64,000 nt of DNA from an uncultured Chlorobiaceae bacterium (GCA_903836465.1 CAILRB010000017.1:1-64000), one strand, 5' to 3'; shown: positions 1 through 9,042, numbered from the stretch's first letter. Notes: generated by a model not told the origin, from the letters alone. Program-made: numbers and translations.

Positions 1-21
1 AGGATCAAACTCTCCGTTGTA
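1..21 (-). rRNA. 16S rRNA, 5' tip only (partial)
   Basis: Read on the minus strand, the first bases give the conserved start of bacterial 16S rRNA (AGAGTTTGATCCT), preceded by TACAACGG, a common 16S 5' end in this group. The gene runs off the left edge, so only its first ~20 nt are here. The exact mature 5' end is a guess. An rRNA operon transcribed leftwards therefore begins here. Confidence 0.85.
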
Positions 22-520
22 GAGTTTAATCTGTTTGATCCGGCTAAAATTATACTTTGAGTCGTTAAACTGCAAAGCAATTGACTTTGGCGTTTCACTT
101 GACAACAAATTCAAAGAACTTGACCTTACTCGATCAAGGGAAGTCAATGTACATCTTTTCCATTCACTTGCAAAATCTTTTTTTCTTTTCTTTCTGTCAG
201 TCCGGCTTTTCAACCTCGCTCACCGAAAGCTTCGATCCTGCTTCTCCCTTAACTTCATAACACCAAATAACGTGCCATCTTTCAGGCTAGCCCCGCTTCC
301 AATCCCTCTTCTCCCTTATCTTCATCGGGCTCCCAATGTATCACCCTTCACCTTCATTTCCTAATCTTTTCTTCAACTATCCTCAAATATTCTTTTACTC
401 TACAGGCTCATTGTAGACAGGAATGAACGACGACAGGTGCGCTTATCATGCTCCTGGTTGCCCTTTTCGATCAATACCCTCTCAGCTCACCAAACGACTC
501 TTTCCTGAGATTATTATTCA
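22..520. other. Intergenic rRNA leader / upstream region, no gene
   Basis: This stretch separates the 3' end of the acyl-CoA ligase gene from the 16S gene, both on the minus strand. It is T-rich on the plus strand and shows no convincing coding sequence. An open frame at 35-364 on the plus strand is antisense to the rRNA leader, resembles no family I know, and is treated as spurious. The leader contains a 9-bp inverted copy of the 16S 5' end (33-41 against 2-10). Confidence 0.6.
49..76 (-). promoter_or_regulatory. Candidate rrn promoter
   Basis: On the minus strand a perfect TATAAT (49-54) lies 16 bp downstream of TTTGCA (71-76), about 28 bp upstream of the 16S 5' end. The -35 match is only 4 of 6, and other AT-rich hexamers exist further upstream, so this may be one of several promoters or a chance match. 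Confidence 0.3.
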
Positions 521-2212
521 CTATGCCAGGGCCGCAGCGCAGTGCGCTTCCACCAGCTTTCGGCGAAGCACTTTGCCAATAGTTGACTTCGGCAGTACGG
601 TGGTAAACTCCACATGTTTCGGCACTTTATAGGCCGCCAGGTCCTGGCGGCAGTGTTCACGGAGTTCATCGACGGTAAGCTCATGGCCAGGACGGAGGAC
701 AACCCACGCCTTGACGGCTTCTCCCTGGTAGGTATCGGGGACACCAGCCACACCGACTTCGAGGACTGCGGGATGGGCGGCTATGGCCTCTTCAACATCG
801 CGGGGCCATACCTGAAAGCCGCCGGGTTTGATGACATCTTTTTTACGATCGACGATGAAGAGATAGCCATCTTCATCGAGATACCCAAGATCACCGGTAT
901 AGAGCCAGCCGCCACGGAGAACGAGAGCGGTTTCCATCGGGTTCTGCCAGTACTCTTTCATGATCTGGGGAGCCCGCATGATAATTTCACCTACCTCCTG
1001 ATCAACGAGGTCATCAAGGCCTGTTTCCGGGTCGACGATCCGGACTTCAACATCGGGCACGGGAATGCCGACCGATCCATGCTTGTAGGTGCCGAGAATC
1101 GGGGTGAAAACTGAGGCAAGCGCTGACTCGGTCAGGCTGTATGCATCAATAATACGGCCTCCGGTCAGCTCTTCAAAACGTCTTTTGGTTTCAAGCATGA
1201 GCGGTGCCGCGCCCGACACGCTGAGTTTAAGCGATTTCAGTATTGAGCTGTCACGCTTGACTCGCGGATGGTTGATCAGTGCTGTAAAAAGGGTTGGAAC
1301 GCCGGGCAACACAGCGGGCTTCAGGGTTTTAATGGTATGCAGCAGATCATCAAGATCTCTCGGATTTGGCACCAGCCCGAGCGGGTAGCGCTCAATCAAC
1401 GCGGCAGTCATGATCCCGACCTGGGCATAGACGTGAAACAGGGGCATGTTGAGCAGAATAACATCTTTCCCTTTTTCAAGAATAACACTGAACCAGCTTG
1501 CAATCTGCATTCCGGTCATCACCAGCCCCTGATGGGAAATCACCACGCATTTTGGGTTGCCGGTGGTGCCGCCGGAAAAGAGAAAAATGGCGGGATCGTC
1601 GTGCCGGATGGGCACCGGCAGAAATTTCGCTCCTGCCTGAGCTGCAAGAAGAGCGCTCATCCAATGGTCTCCCTGGTGCAGTTTCACCCGGTGCCCATCT
1701 TTTTTTTCTTTCAGCAGCGTAAAAAGAATAGTGTTGAGGGGTGAAAGGTACTCTTTGATTGTAGTGGCAATCACCCTTTTCAGGCGGGAAACGGTCTGAA
1801 CCCTCTTGATTTTTTCATAGAAGGGGGTTAAGACAATAACCGTCTCTGCGCCGCATTCATTAAGGGCATGCTCCAACTCGATAACGGTGTAGAGAGGATT
1901 CATGGGTACGGCTATAGCACCGGCTTTCCAGATACCAAGCTCACTGATAATCATCTGTGGTGAGTTTGGCATAATCAGGGCAACCCGGTCGCCAATTCCA
2001 AGACCAAGTGACAGCAGCGCCCCGGCAAGGGCATCGCTTTGCCTGTCCAGTTCACGGTAGGAGAGCGACACCCCCTTGAAATACATTGCGGAATGGTGGG
2101 GCTGTTCCTCTGCACTCCTGCGGACGACATCGACCAGCGTCTCTTCCGGGTAGGGATGAAGGGTGTGGGGAACTCCCTTGTCGTAATGGCGAATCCAGGG
2201 CTTTGCTCTCAT
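521..2212 (-). CDS. AMP-dependent acyl-CoA synthetase (long-chain fatty acid CoA ligase family)
   Basis: The 563-residue product belongs to the adenylate-forming ANL superfamily. It should activate a carboxylic acid with ATP to an acyl-adenylate and then an acyl-CoA. Visible motifs: the phosphate-binding loop SGGTTGNPKC (213-222), YSLTES (358-363), YTGDLG (438-443), DRKKDVIKPGG (455-465) and a C-terminal Lys in STIGKVLRRK (K547). The loop normally ends PKG; here the last Gly is Cys. Length fits FadD-like ligases. It starts 18 bp after bioA on the same strand, so it is probably the last gene of the biotin transcript, although the sequence does not show that its substrate is pimelate or a biotin precursor. 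A general fatty-acid ligase is equally possible. Confidence 0.85.
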   Translation of the reverse strand: MRAKPWIRHYDKGVPHTLHPYPEETLVDVVRRSAEEQPHHSAMYFKGVSLSYRELDRQSDALAGALLSLGLGIGDRVALIMPNSPQMIISELGIWKAGAIAVPMNPLYTVIELEHALNECGAETVIVLTPFYEKIKRVQTVSRLKRVIATTIKEYLSPLNTILFTLLKEKKDGHRVKLHQGDHWMSALLAAQAGAKFLPVPIRHDDPAIFLFSGGTTGNPKCVVISHQGLVMTGMQIASWFSVILEKGKDVILLNMPLFHVYAQVGIMTAALIERYPLGLVPNPRDLDDLLHTIKTLKPAVLPGVPTLFTALINHPRVKRDSSILKSLKLSVSGAAPLMLETKRRFEELTGGRIIDAYSLTESALASVFTPILGTYKHGSVGIPVPDVEVRIVDPETGLDDLVDQEVGEIIMRAPQIMKEYWQNPMETALVLRGGWLYTGDLGYLDEDGYLFIVDRKKDVIKPGGFQVWPRDVEEAIAAHPAVLEVGVAGVPDTYQGEAVKAWVVLRPGHELTVDELREHCRQDLAAYKVPKHVEFTTVLPKSTIGKVLRRKLVEAHCAAALA

Positions 2213-2230
2213 AACGTTTTTTGCGAAAAT

Positions 2231-3511
2231 TTATTGTATTGATTGTACAACGTCACACACCGCCGCAGTCAAGAGACTGAGCTCGTTGTCGGTCATGATA
2301 AAGGAAGGCATAAGATACACAAGTCGACCGAAAGGACGAACCCAGACGCCCTTGTCGACGAATTGTTTCTGGATTGTGGCCATAACAACCGGATTCTGAA
2401 GCTCAACAACTCCTATCGCACCAAGCACACGGACGTCCATAACATGGCTGAACGAGCGGCAGGGTTCAAGCCCTCGGCGAAGTCCCGCTTCAAGGCGAAG
2501 TACTGATGCCTGCCAGTCGTAGCTCTCAAGAAGGCGAATGCTTGCGGAGGCAACCGCACAGGCGAGAGGATTTGCCATAAAGGTTGGCCCGTGCATAAAG
2601 AGGCCGGGAATACCGGAACAGATTGTTTCGGCAACGCTCCCTGTTGTCAGCGTTGCAGCAAGGGTCATGTAGCCGCCGGTCAGCGCTTTTCCGACACACA
2701 AGATATCGGGCACCACGGAGGCATGTTCCAGAGCAAACATTTTTCCGGTACGTCCGAAGCCGGTGGCGATTTCATCGAGAATCAGGAGCACATCATAGCT
2801 GTCGCACAACTCCCTGAGACGGCGAAGGTAGTCTGGAGAGTAAAATCGCATCCCCCCCGCTCCCTGCACCACCGGTTCAAGAATCACTGCTGCAATGTCG
2901 GTGTGATGGCGTTCAAGTTTCAGGTGCAGATCGGCCATATCTTCATCCGTACAGGGCTCATGAAACCGGCAGGCTGGCGCTTCGGCAAAGTACTGCTCCT
3001 GTATGGTGCCTTTGAAGAGGGAGTGCATTCCTGTTACCGGATCACAGACCGACATGGCGGCAAAGGTGTCGCCGTGATAGCCTGAATGAACCGTCAGCAA
3101 GCGGTTTTTTGAGGGTTTTCCAAGTGCGGCCCAGTACTGGATGGCCATTTTGATGGCAACTTCAACGGCAACCGAACCTGAATCACTGAAAAAAACTTTC
3201 TGCAGCGGTGCCGGGGTCAAGGCGAGCAACTGTTGTGCAAGGGTTACGGCAGGCTCATGAGTAAGGCCGCCGAACATGACATGGCTCATCCGCTCAAGCT
3301 GGGAGACCACCGCTGAGTTCAGCACCGGATGGTTATAGCCGTGAATGGCCGCCCACCAGGAGGACATGCCGTCAATCAGCCTCCGGCCATCCTCAAGCTC
3401 AAGAAAAACATCGTAAGCCCGCGCGACCGGATAGACCGGCAATGGGTTGGTCACCGAGGTATAGGGATGCCAAACGTGCTGGCGGTCGAAATCGAGGTCA
3501 ATTGTCGGCAT
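2231..3511 (-). CDS. bioA: Adenosylmethionine-8-amino-7-oxononanoate aminotransferase
   Basis: BioA makes 7,8-diaminopelargonic acid from KAPA in biotin synthesis, using S-adenosylmethionine as amino donor and PLP as cofactor. The 426-residue protein is full length for the family and has the fold-type I class III aminotransferase hallmarks: [11 protein letters not shown] (246-256), the Schiff-base Lys in CVGKALTGG (K275), the BioA-type SSWW (50-53) and HPYTS near the N-terminus. It lies 15 bp downstream of bioD and is the last bio gene of the operon; the acyl-CoA ligase follows after 18 bp. Confidence 0.95.
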   Translation of the reverse strand: MPTIDLDFDRQHVWHPYTSVTNPLPVYPVARAYDVFLELEDGRRLIDGMSSWWAAIHGYNHPVLNSAVVSQLERMSHVMFGGLTHEPAVTLAQQLLALTPAPLQKVFFSDSGSVAVEVAIKMAIQYWAALGKPSKNRLLTVHSGYHGDTFAAMSVCDPVTGMHSLFKGTIQEQYFAEAPACRFHEPCTDEDMADLHLKLERHHTDIAAVILEPVVQGAGGMRFYSPDYLRRLRELCDSYDVLLILDEIATGFGRTGKMFALEHASVVPDILCVGKALTGGYMTLAATLTTGSVAETICSGIPGLFMHGPTFMANPLACAVASASIRLLESYDWQASVLRLEAGLRRGLEPCRSFSHVMDVRVLGAIGVVELQNPVVMATIQKQFVDKGVWVRPFGRLVYLMPSFIMTDNELSLLTAAVCDVVQSIQ

Positions 3512-3526
3512 ATCGATACTATCGAT

Positions 3527-4201
3527 TTATAATGAAAGGCGAGCCACAGCATCGGGATCAAGCTCTCCATGACGCAGATCAATCACCGGTGCCGAACATC
3601 CTGTTTTATTCAGAGAGTGGATGATAACCTCACGGGTATCGTCGGCAATGAGCGTGTCAACGTTTTCAAAACAGTTATAGATAACTCCCCGGATAGCTAT
3701 TCCCCATTTCAGACAGGCCTCAATCGAGAGCAAGGTGTGGTTGATGCTGCCAAGACGGGGAGTGGTCACCAGCAGAAGTCCGTACCCGGCATCCCGGACA
3801 TAATCGGCAAAAAGCAGATCATGCGCCAAAGGAACCAGAAGTCCGCCGACCCCTTCAAGAAGCACCAGTTCGTAGCGTTTCTGCAAGAGAAGGGTTGCCC
3901 GGCGAATGTGCATAACATCGATTTCGGCTCCTTCCATGCGGGCAGAAAGATGTGGTGAGGCCGGATAGCGAAACAGGTAAGGACAGGTGAGCCCTTCCCG
4001 GTCAACCTCCTGCAATCCGATGCCCATCAATCGGCGGTGTTCCAGAATATCGTCAGAGATCCCTTCGCACCCGGTCTGGACAATTTTCTGGGTGATGACG
4101 TTTTTGCCATGCAGAAGCAGGGCTTTAGCAAGAAGACCGGTTACCATGGTTTTTCCGATCCCGGTATCAATTCCGGAAATAACGATAACAGATCCTTTCA
4201 T
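3527..4201 (-). CDS. bioD: Dethiobiotin synthetase
   Basis: BioD closes the ureido ring of dethiobiotin from 7,8-diaminopelargonate, CO2 and ATP. The 224-residue protein starts with the family P-loop variant GIDTGIGKT (10-18), followed by the KIVQTG-type segment that binds the substrate and the LLEGVGGLLVPL motif typical of BioD. Its start codon overlaps the bioC stop by 4 bp (ATGA), so the two are probably translationally coupled. Confidence 0.95.
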   Translation of the reverse strand: MKGSVIVISGIDTGIGKTMVTGLLAKALLLHGKNVITQKIVQTGCEGISDDILEHRRLMGIGLQEVDREGLTCPYLFRYPASPHLSARMEGAEIDVMHIRRATLLLQKRYELVLLEGVGGLLVPLAHDLLFADYVRDAGYGLLLVTTPRLGSINHTLLSIEACLKWGIAIRGVIYNCFENVDTLIADDTREVIIHSLNKTGCSAPVIDLRHGELDPDAVARLSL

Positions 4202-4986
4202 AACGCTCTCTTTTTCATGCAGCAGTAAACGGGATGATAGGTAAGAGAGACTCCATTTTCGCAGTAAAAGAGTCTCCGGTACTGGTCAATAAAATGCTTG
4301 TATCGGCTTTTTGTCCATGATCGACGGCGTATACCGTTGACTCCTGTCCGCCGAATATGGTGCAGCACGGCTTCGGGTGAGCTGAATTCAAGTTTTTGCA
4401 CCTCTTCGCGGCTGACCGTCAGTTCAAAATATTTTCCGGCAAGAAGTTCAAGCTCTCCAAGGGTGTGGTAGCTGAGTCCGACACCCTCAATAGCTGATAT
4501 TTCCTGCATGTTTGCGGTGCTGAACGTGCTGAAGGCAAGTATCCCGCCGGGTCTGAGATGGGCGGCCATGTTGCGGAAAAAAACGTCGAGATCGTCAAGC
4601 CATTGCAGGGTGGCGTTTGAAAGCACCAGATCCAGTTCCAAAGGCAGCTCCTCAAGCTGTTCGATATCGCCTGCAAGAAAGTGAAACTCCTGAACAGGAA
4701 AGCGGTCAAGTACTTCAAGAAGGCAGTGACGGCTCTCTTCGACAAGATCATTGGCATAGTAGGCTTCTACAGTGCAACGGCTCAGCAGCTCTGCCATAAG
4801 TGCTCCGGAACCAGCCCCCACTTCAAGCACCCGGTCGAAAGATCGTGCTGGCTGCACACTGCAGATGATCTCCGAAAGCTCTCTGGCCATGGCTTTCTGC
4901 ACCACAGCATGACGACGATAGCTCTTGAGCGTACTGCAGAACCTTTCGCGGACCAGTTGCTTGTCTATGCTTATGTTTTGAGACAT
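4198..4986 (-). CDS. bioC: Malonyl-ACP O-methyltransferase
   Basis: BioC methylates malonyl-ACP so that it can enter fatty acid synthesis as a disguised primer for pimeloyl-ACP. The 262-residue protein is a class I SAM methyltransferase with the glycine-rich SAM loop VLEVGAGSG (53-61) and LSNATLQW further on, which is characteristic of BioC. The frame stays open further upstream, but the ATG at 4986 has a strong AGGAGGTG ribosome site (4992-4999) and begins MSQNISIDKQ, matching the usual BioC start. It overlaps the end of bioG by 16 bp. Confidence 0.92.
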   Translation of the reverse strand: MSQNISIDKQLVRERFCSTLKSYRRHAVVQKAMARELSEIICSVQPARSFDRVLEVGAGSGALMAELLSRCTVEAYYANDLVEESRHCLLEVLDRFPVQEFHFLAGDIEQLEELPLELDLVLSNATLQWLDDLDVFFRNMAAHLRPGGILAFSTFSTANMQEISAIEGVGLSYHTLGELELLAGKYFELTVSREEVQKLEFSSPEAVLHHIRRTGVNGIRRRSWTKSRYKHFIDQYRRLFYCENGVSLTYHPVYCCMKKRAL

Positions 4987-5660
4987 GCCAACACCTCCTG
5001 CAGAGTTCTGAAATGGAAAAACGGAAAGTGCGGCATATCGGAAATCACCGTCTGGGGCACCCCTTTCCATGCCTGGTACTGCTGTTGTGCCGGAAAAACC
5101 AGATCACGTCCACCAATAATGGCATGATCATAGCTCCATGCAGCGCTTGTTGTTCCAGAAGCCTGAACATGCTCTTTCAACCTCGCCAGCTCCTCCTTTT
5201 GATCTGCTGCTGTACGGTCAGGCGACATGGATGAAAAAAGGGCAAGCGCTTCGCCGCTGCCGCACATCCGGCGGTTGAAGCGGTGGCGACTCTCTTCAGA
5301 CCAAGTCGAAAGCGTAGCCTGAAAAACATCGGGGGAAATACCCTTTTGCGCATTGACAGGGTAAAGGGTGCCGTTGATAGCGATGGCTTTCGTAATCGGT
5401 GGCAGCGTTGTATGCTGCGCCGCCCAGACGCCGAAAGACCATGCAATAATGATGATATCTTTATAGCGCGCAAGCTCTTCCATCACATCTCCGGCCAGCT
5501 CCAGTGTGCGATAATCGTAGCAGAGCAGAAGATCGTCTGAAAACTCTTCCGAACGTGATTCGCCGAAAAGATGGGCGCCAATGCGCGCATCCATACCCCA
5601 GCCGTTGAAGAAAAGCAACAATTTTTCCGCTCCCTCTTTTCTGAGCCATACAGTTTTCAT
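4971..5660 (-). CDS. bioG: Pimeloyl-ACP methyl ester esterase BioG
   Basis: BioG (DUF452 family) is an alpha/beta hydrolase that removes the methyl group from pimeloyl-ACP methyl ester and so ends BioC-primed chain elongation; it replaces E. coli BioH. The 229-residue protein has the family start LLLFFNGWGMD (14-24), the nucleophile serine in AWSFG (S75), and a late His in DMPHFPFFH that fits the catalytic His. The ATG at 5660 was chosen because GGAGGT lies 10 bp upstream (5671-5676); the longer open frame overlaps bioF and has no family resemblance. It sits between bioF and bioC, which supports the assignment. Confidence 0.9.
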   Translation of the reverse strand: MKTVWLRKEGAEKLLLFFNGWGMDARIGAHLFGESRSEEFSDDLLLCYDYRTLELAGDVMEELARYKDIIIIAWSFGVWAAQHTTLPPITKAIAINGTLYPVNAQKGISPDVFQATLSTWSEESRHRFNRRMCGSGEALALFSSMSPDRTAADQKEELARLKEHVQASGTTSAAWSYDHAIIGGRDLVFPAQQQYQAWKGVPQTVISDMPHFPFFHFRTLQEVLACLKT

Positions 5661-5667
5661 CACTTTG

Positions 5668-6825
5668 TTAACCTCCGATAAGTTCAGGTATCCGGGCAAT
5701 ATCTTCCCACTGCAGGATAGAACGGAGCGAAATACGAATGCGTGCGCTCTTTTCAGGAACTGTCGGTGGACGCACCGGCATACAGAGAAACCCTTCCTCT
5801 CTGAGTTTGGCTGCAAGGGCTACGGCAAGACTGTTGCTTCCCGTGATGACCGGCACAATATGACTGTCGCCCGGCACATCAGCTCCCCGTTCAAGAAGCT
5901 CATGGCGAAGTCTGGCCGCAAGGAGGAGAAGATCCTGCCGCTCACGCGCCATGGCGCTTTGGTGCGCCAGCGTCAGCAGGCTCCAGCCGAGAATAACCGG
6001 CGGAAGCGCCGTGGTAAAGATGACGGAGCGCATGGTATTCAGCAGATACTCTCTCACAAGAGAATTCATCACGGCATAAGCTCCTGTTGAGGCGAGCGCC
6101 TTGCCGAAGGTTCCGGTGATGATATCAATTTTTTGTACCATCCCGGTCGTTTCACAGAGACCGAGGCCATGCTCCCCGAAAACGCCGACCCCGTGCGCTT
6201 CATCGACAATCAGCAATGCGCCATATTTCTCTTTCAAGGCTACCAGCCGGGCAAGATCGGCAAGATCACCGTCCATGCTGAAGACCGATTCGGTCACAAT
6301 AAATATCTGGCGGTAGCAGTCGGAGGCGCCCGCGAGCAGCTCTTCAAGATGGTCGTAGTCCCGGTGGCGATAGCGCTGGTAAGGGGCTTCGGCAATCTTC
6401 ATGCCGTCAATAATGCTTGCATGGTTCAGGCGGTCGCTGAGCACAAGATCATGACGCCCACTGAGCGCCGGAAGCATCCCGATGTTGGCATGATAACCGC
6501 TGTTGAACACGAGGGCGGCTTCACGGTTATAGAGTGTTGCAAGAGCCTGTTCCAACTGGTCGTAGAGGGGATGGTTTCCTGTCAAAAGACGGGATGAGGA
6601 GCTGGTCATGGCATGATCCGTTGCACTGAAATCCTTTCTATACCCGGCCAGCATCGGTTTGTCGTCACCCAGACCAAGATAGTCGTTCGAGGAGAGGTTC
6701 AGGAGGCTTTGCCCGTTGACCACAATTGCTTTGCCGTTGCGGGCGCTGATATCCGGAAGGATTCTGTACCGATCAAGCGCTCTCAGCTCATCAAGCTCCC
6801 GCCTGATTCTTTCGTGAAACTGCAT
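5668..6825 (-). CDS. bioF: 8-amino-7-oxononanoate synthase
   Basis: BioF condenses pimeloyl-ACP or -CoA with L-alanine to KAPA, using PLP. The 385-residue protein carries the alpha-oxoamine synthase signatures: SSNDYLGL (45-52), VFNSGYHAN, VDEAHGVGVFG (207-217) and the Schiff-base Lys in GTFGKALASTG (K242). The start at 6825 gives MQFHERIRRELDEL, which lines up with known BioF N-termini; a longer frame would overlap bioB by 29 bp. No clear ribosome site is visible, so coupling to bioB translation is likely. Confidence 0.93.
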   Translation of the reverse strand: MQFHERIRRELDELRALDRYRILPDISARNGKAIVVNGQSLLNLSSNDYLGLGDDKPMLAGYRKDFSATDHAMTSSSSRLLTGNHPLYDQLEQALATLYNREAALVFNSGYHANIGMLPALSGRHDLVLSDRLNHASIIDGMKIAEAPYQRYRHRDYDHLEELLAGASDCYRQIFIVTESVFSMDGDLADLARLVALKEKYGALLIVDEAHGVGVFGEHGLGLCETTGMVQKIDIITGTFGKALASTGAYAVMNSLVREYLLNTMRSVIFTTALPPVILGWSLLTLAHQSAMARERQDLLLLAARLRHELLERGADVPGDSHIVPVITGSNSLAVALAAKLREEGFLCMPVRPPTVPEKSARIRISLRSILQWEDIARIPELIGG

Positions 6826-6838
6826 GGTCAATGCTCGG

Positions 6839-7843
6839 TCAGTTGAAACTTGCAATCTGACTGGCAAACCGTCGATCGTCGGCGATCTCCCTTCCCCTTG
6901 TAGTCAAGTAACCGCCTGTCAGATAGCCGTTGGCTCCCGAGAGCATCAAAAGACCCTGAAAATCTTTCATGATGGTCTCCCTGCCAGCGGCAAACTTGAT
7001 GATTTTATTTGGATGAGCAAGACGGCAGATAGCAAATGTTTTCACAATGTCAGCAACGGAAACCGGCTCTTTTCCTGCAAGCGGGGTACCATCAATCGGC
7101 ACCAGCACATTGAGCGGTATAACCGTGACATCAAGCTCCTGGAGAGCAAAAATCATGGCAATCCGCTCCTGCATTGTCTCTCCAACACCCATAATGCCGC
7201 CGCAGCAGACCGAGATGTTGTTCTTCCTCAGCAGTTTGATCGTCTCAATGCGCTCTTCAACGGAATGAGTATCCGCAATGAGGTCATGGTAGCGATCAGG
7301 AGCTACCTGAATGTTGATGTTGTAATGGGCGATACCGTGTGCTGCCAGTGCCGCCGCCGGCTCTTCACCGAGAATACCAAGCGACGCACAAACGTGCAGA
7401 TCCGGCAATTCGTCATGCAGCCGGTCAATCATGTCGAGCACACGCTGGAACTCCGGAGTTATCTTTTTGTAGCCATAACCACTGGTGACGATACCGAAAT
7501 GGGATACGCCCTCTGCCACACAATTGCGGGCTTCAATCAGCGCAGACTCTTCATTGACCAGGTCATAGACTTCAATAGAGGCATGGTTGTGCTTCGACTG
7601 GGCGCAAAACCGGCAATTTTCCCCGCACACTCCCGATTTTGCGTTCATAATGGAGCAGGCATGAAGCGCTTCCGTATCGCTGCCGTAGCGATTTTTGACC
7701 TTGTTTGCCAGGGAAGCAAGATCGAGTGCAAGTTCACCCGGCAGATCAGCAAGCACAAGCGCTTCGGCCTGGGTTATCGGCTCACCGGTTTCAAGCACAC
7801 GATAGGCGGCCGCAATGTCGGGATGGAGCAGTGTTGATAGCAT
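6839..7843 (-). CDS. bioB: Biotin synthase
   Basis: BioB is the radical-SAM enzyme that inserts sulfur into dethiobiotin. The 334-residue protein has the CxxxCxxC cluster motif GENCRFC with Cys 73, 77 and 80, the AQSKHN segment that follows it in BioB, YNINIQ in the barrel, and the Arg-containing C-terminal part typical of the family. It is the first gene of the operon bioB-bioF-bioG-bioC-bioD-bioA. The 86-bp gap to birA must hold the operon promoter; only a poor BirA-like sequence is seen there. Confidence 0.95.
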   Translation of the reverse strand: MLSTLLHPDIAAAYRVLETGEPITQAEALVLADLPGELALDLASLANKVKNRYGSDTEALHACSIMNAKSGVCGENCRFCAQSKHNHASIEVYDLVNEESALIEARNCVAEGVSHFGIVTSGYGYKKITPEFQRVLDMIDRLHDELPDLHVCASLGILGEEPAAALAAHGIAHYNINIQVAPDRYHDLIADTHSVEERIETIKLLRKNNISVCCGGIMGVGETMQERIAMIFALQELDVTVIPLNVLVPIDGTPLAGKEPVSVADIVKTFAICRLAHPNKIIKFAAGRETIMKDFQGLLMLSGANGYLTGGYLTTRGREIADDRRFASQIASFN

Positions 7844-7929
7844 AACTTCTTTATAAAGATTTTTTTGGTCAGCTTGTACAATATGTTTTGAACTCTTCTA
7901 TGGCGTTATTGTTCAGCAAAAAGCACTTA

Positions 7930-8919
7930 TCATTCATCACTCTTCTTGTACAAATGAGCCTCTCCTGACGACACAAGAATGGTTTGTCCATCCTCACACT
8001 CAAGTTTCAGCTCGCCTCCTCGCGCAATCCCGGTCACTGTTCCACTCAGGTTTCGGTTACGCTGATCTATAGAGACCTTCCTTGAGTGAAGCAGTGAATA
8101 TTTTTCGAGATAGGGAAGGATAAAGCCGAGATCGTCCTGAAGTAACCACTCATCGTAGAGCGGCTCGAAATGGTTGAGCACTGAGGCAAGAAGTTCCGGC
8201 CTCGAAAAAAATTGCCCCCTTTCAAGAAACAGTGAGGTCGCACTCTGCCTGAGCTCAGGCGGCATCTCGGCCTGGTTGACGTTGATCCCTATTCCTACTA
8301 CAACAAAGTGTGTCACTTCAGGCTCTGACTGCATTTCACAGAGCACTCCACACAACTTTTTTTCATTGACAAGGATGTCATTCGGCCACTTGATCATTGG
8401 TACAAGTTCGGAAGAGAGAGCCAACAATGCCTGATGAATGGCAACAGCAACAAGCAACGTCAGTTGCGGGACACGGATTGAGGGCACTTCTGGCCTCAGA
8501 ATCAGGGAAAAATAGAGGTTGACCCCTGGAGGCGAAACCCAGAGACGCCCCATTCTGCCCCTTCCACCGCTCTGGGAATCTGCTACAAAAACGCTGCCTT
8601 CTGGCACGCCTTCAACGGCAAGAGCTTTGGCCAGAAGATTGGTTGATGCGGTCACGGAATGATAGTGGATCTTTTTCCCAAAGCGTCGGCCAGTCAGAAA
8701 TGGCAGCACCTCCGCTTCAACAGGTCGTCCGGTCAAACCAGACAAGTGGTATCCCCGTCCTGTGACGGCGTCAATCTGATAACCTTCAGCACGCAGCAAA
8801 CCAATATGCTTCCAAACGGCGCTTCTGGTGATGCCAAATTCATGGCAGAGGGATTCGCCCGATAAAAAATCATCCCCTGTTGAAAGGCGGTGCAGAATCC
8901 GGGCGGTCAGGTCGTTCAT
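7930..8919 (-). CDS. birA: Bifunctional biotin-protein ligase / biotin operon repressor
   Basis: The 329-residue product joins biotin to acetyl-CoA carboxylase BCCP through biotinyl-AMP. An N-terminal winged helix-turn-helix (about 1-60, with ITRSAVWKHIGLLRAEGY) shows it is the long, DNA-binding group II type, so it should also repress transcription when loaded with biotinyl-AMP. The catalytic domain has the biotinyl-AMP loop GGRGRMGR (118-125), KWPND (177-181) and a C-terminal SH3-like domain ending at EAHLYKK. It lies just upstream of bioB on the same strand. A good BirA-type operator overlaps its own promoter, implying autoregulation. Confidence 0.95.
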   Translation of the reverse strand: MNDLTARILHRLSTGDDFLSGESLCHEFGITRSAVWKHIGLLRAEGYQIDAVTGRGYHLSGLTGRPVEAEVLPFLTGRRFGKKIHYHSVTASTNLLAKALAVEGVPEGSVFVADSQSGGRGRMGRLWVSPPGVNLYFSLILRPEVPSIRVPQLTLLVAVAIHQALLALSSELVPMIKWPNDILVNEKKLCGVLCEMQSEPEVTHFVVVGIGINVNQAEMPPELRQSATSLFLERGQFFSRPELLASVLNHFEPLYDEWLLQDDLGFILPYLEKYSLLHSRKVSIDQRNRNLSGTVTGIARGGELKLECEDGQTILVSSGEAHLYKKSDE

Positions 8920-8944
8920 AAACGGAAACAGGAAATACGAAAAA

Positions 8945-8976
8945 ATGTGAACCTGAATGTAACTGGAGGTTTACAA
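8945..8976 (-). promoter_or_regulatory. BirA-type operator overlapping the birA promoter
   Basis: On the minus strand TTGTAAACC (8968-8976) and GGTTCACAT (8945-8953) are separated by 14 nt. The known bacterial BirA site is TTGTAAACC-N14/15-GGTTTACAA: the first half is perfect, the second matches 7 of 9, and the spacing is right. The site lies 26-57 bp upstream of the birA start. A candidate promoter, TTGCAA (8979-8984) and TACATT (8956-8961) with a 17-bp spacer, is overlapped by it, as expected for repression. Confidence 0.75.
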
Positions 8977-9000
8977 CTTTGCAAACGGAATAAATAATAA

Positions 9001-9019
9001 GCGCGCCCTTGCAGCGCGC
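9001..9019 (-). terminator. Candidate terminator of the amidase gene
   Basis: GCGCGC (9001-9006) and GCGCGC (9014-9019) form a 6-bp GC-only stem with a 7-nt loop. On the minus strand, downstream of the amidase stop, it is followed by TTATTATTTATT, a broken T tract. It separates the amidase from birA. Confidence 0.55.
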
Positions 9020-9042
9020 CTTTTCTTCGAACTTCAACGATC

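Noticed and set aside
35-364. 109-codon plus-strand open frame in the rRNA leader region
   Set aside because: It is antisense to the rRNA leader, starts 13 nt from the 16S end, has a Phe/Leu-rich composition expected from T-rich DNA, and has no ribosome site.
423-632. 69-codon plus-strand frame at the end of the acyl-CoA ligase gene
   Set aside because: It mostly overlaps the well-supported ligase gene on the other strand and shows no family motif.
7851-7881. BirA-like site upstream of bioB
   Set aside because: On the minus strand TTGTACAAG and TCTTTATAA match the consensus at only 12 of 18 positions, with a 13-nt rather than a 14-15-nt spacer.
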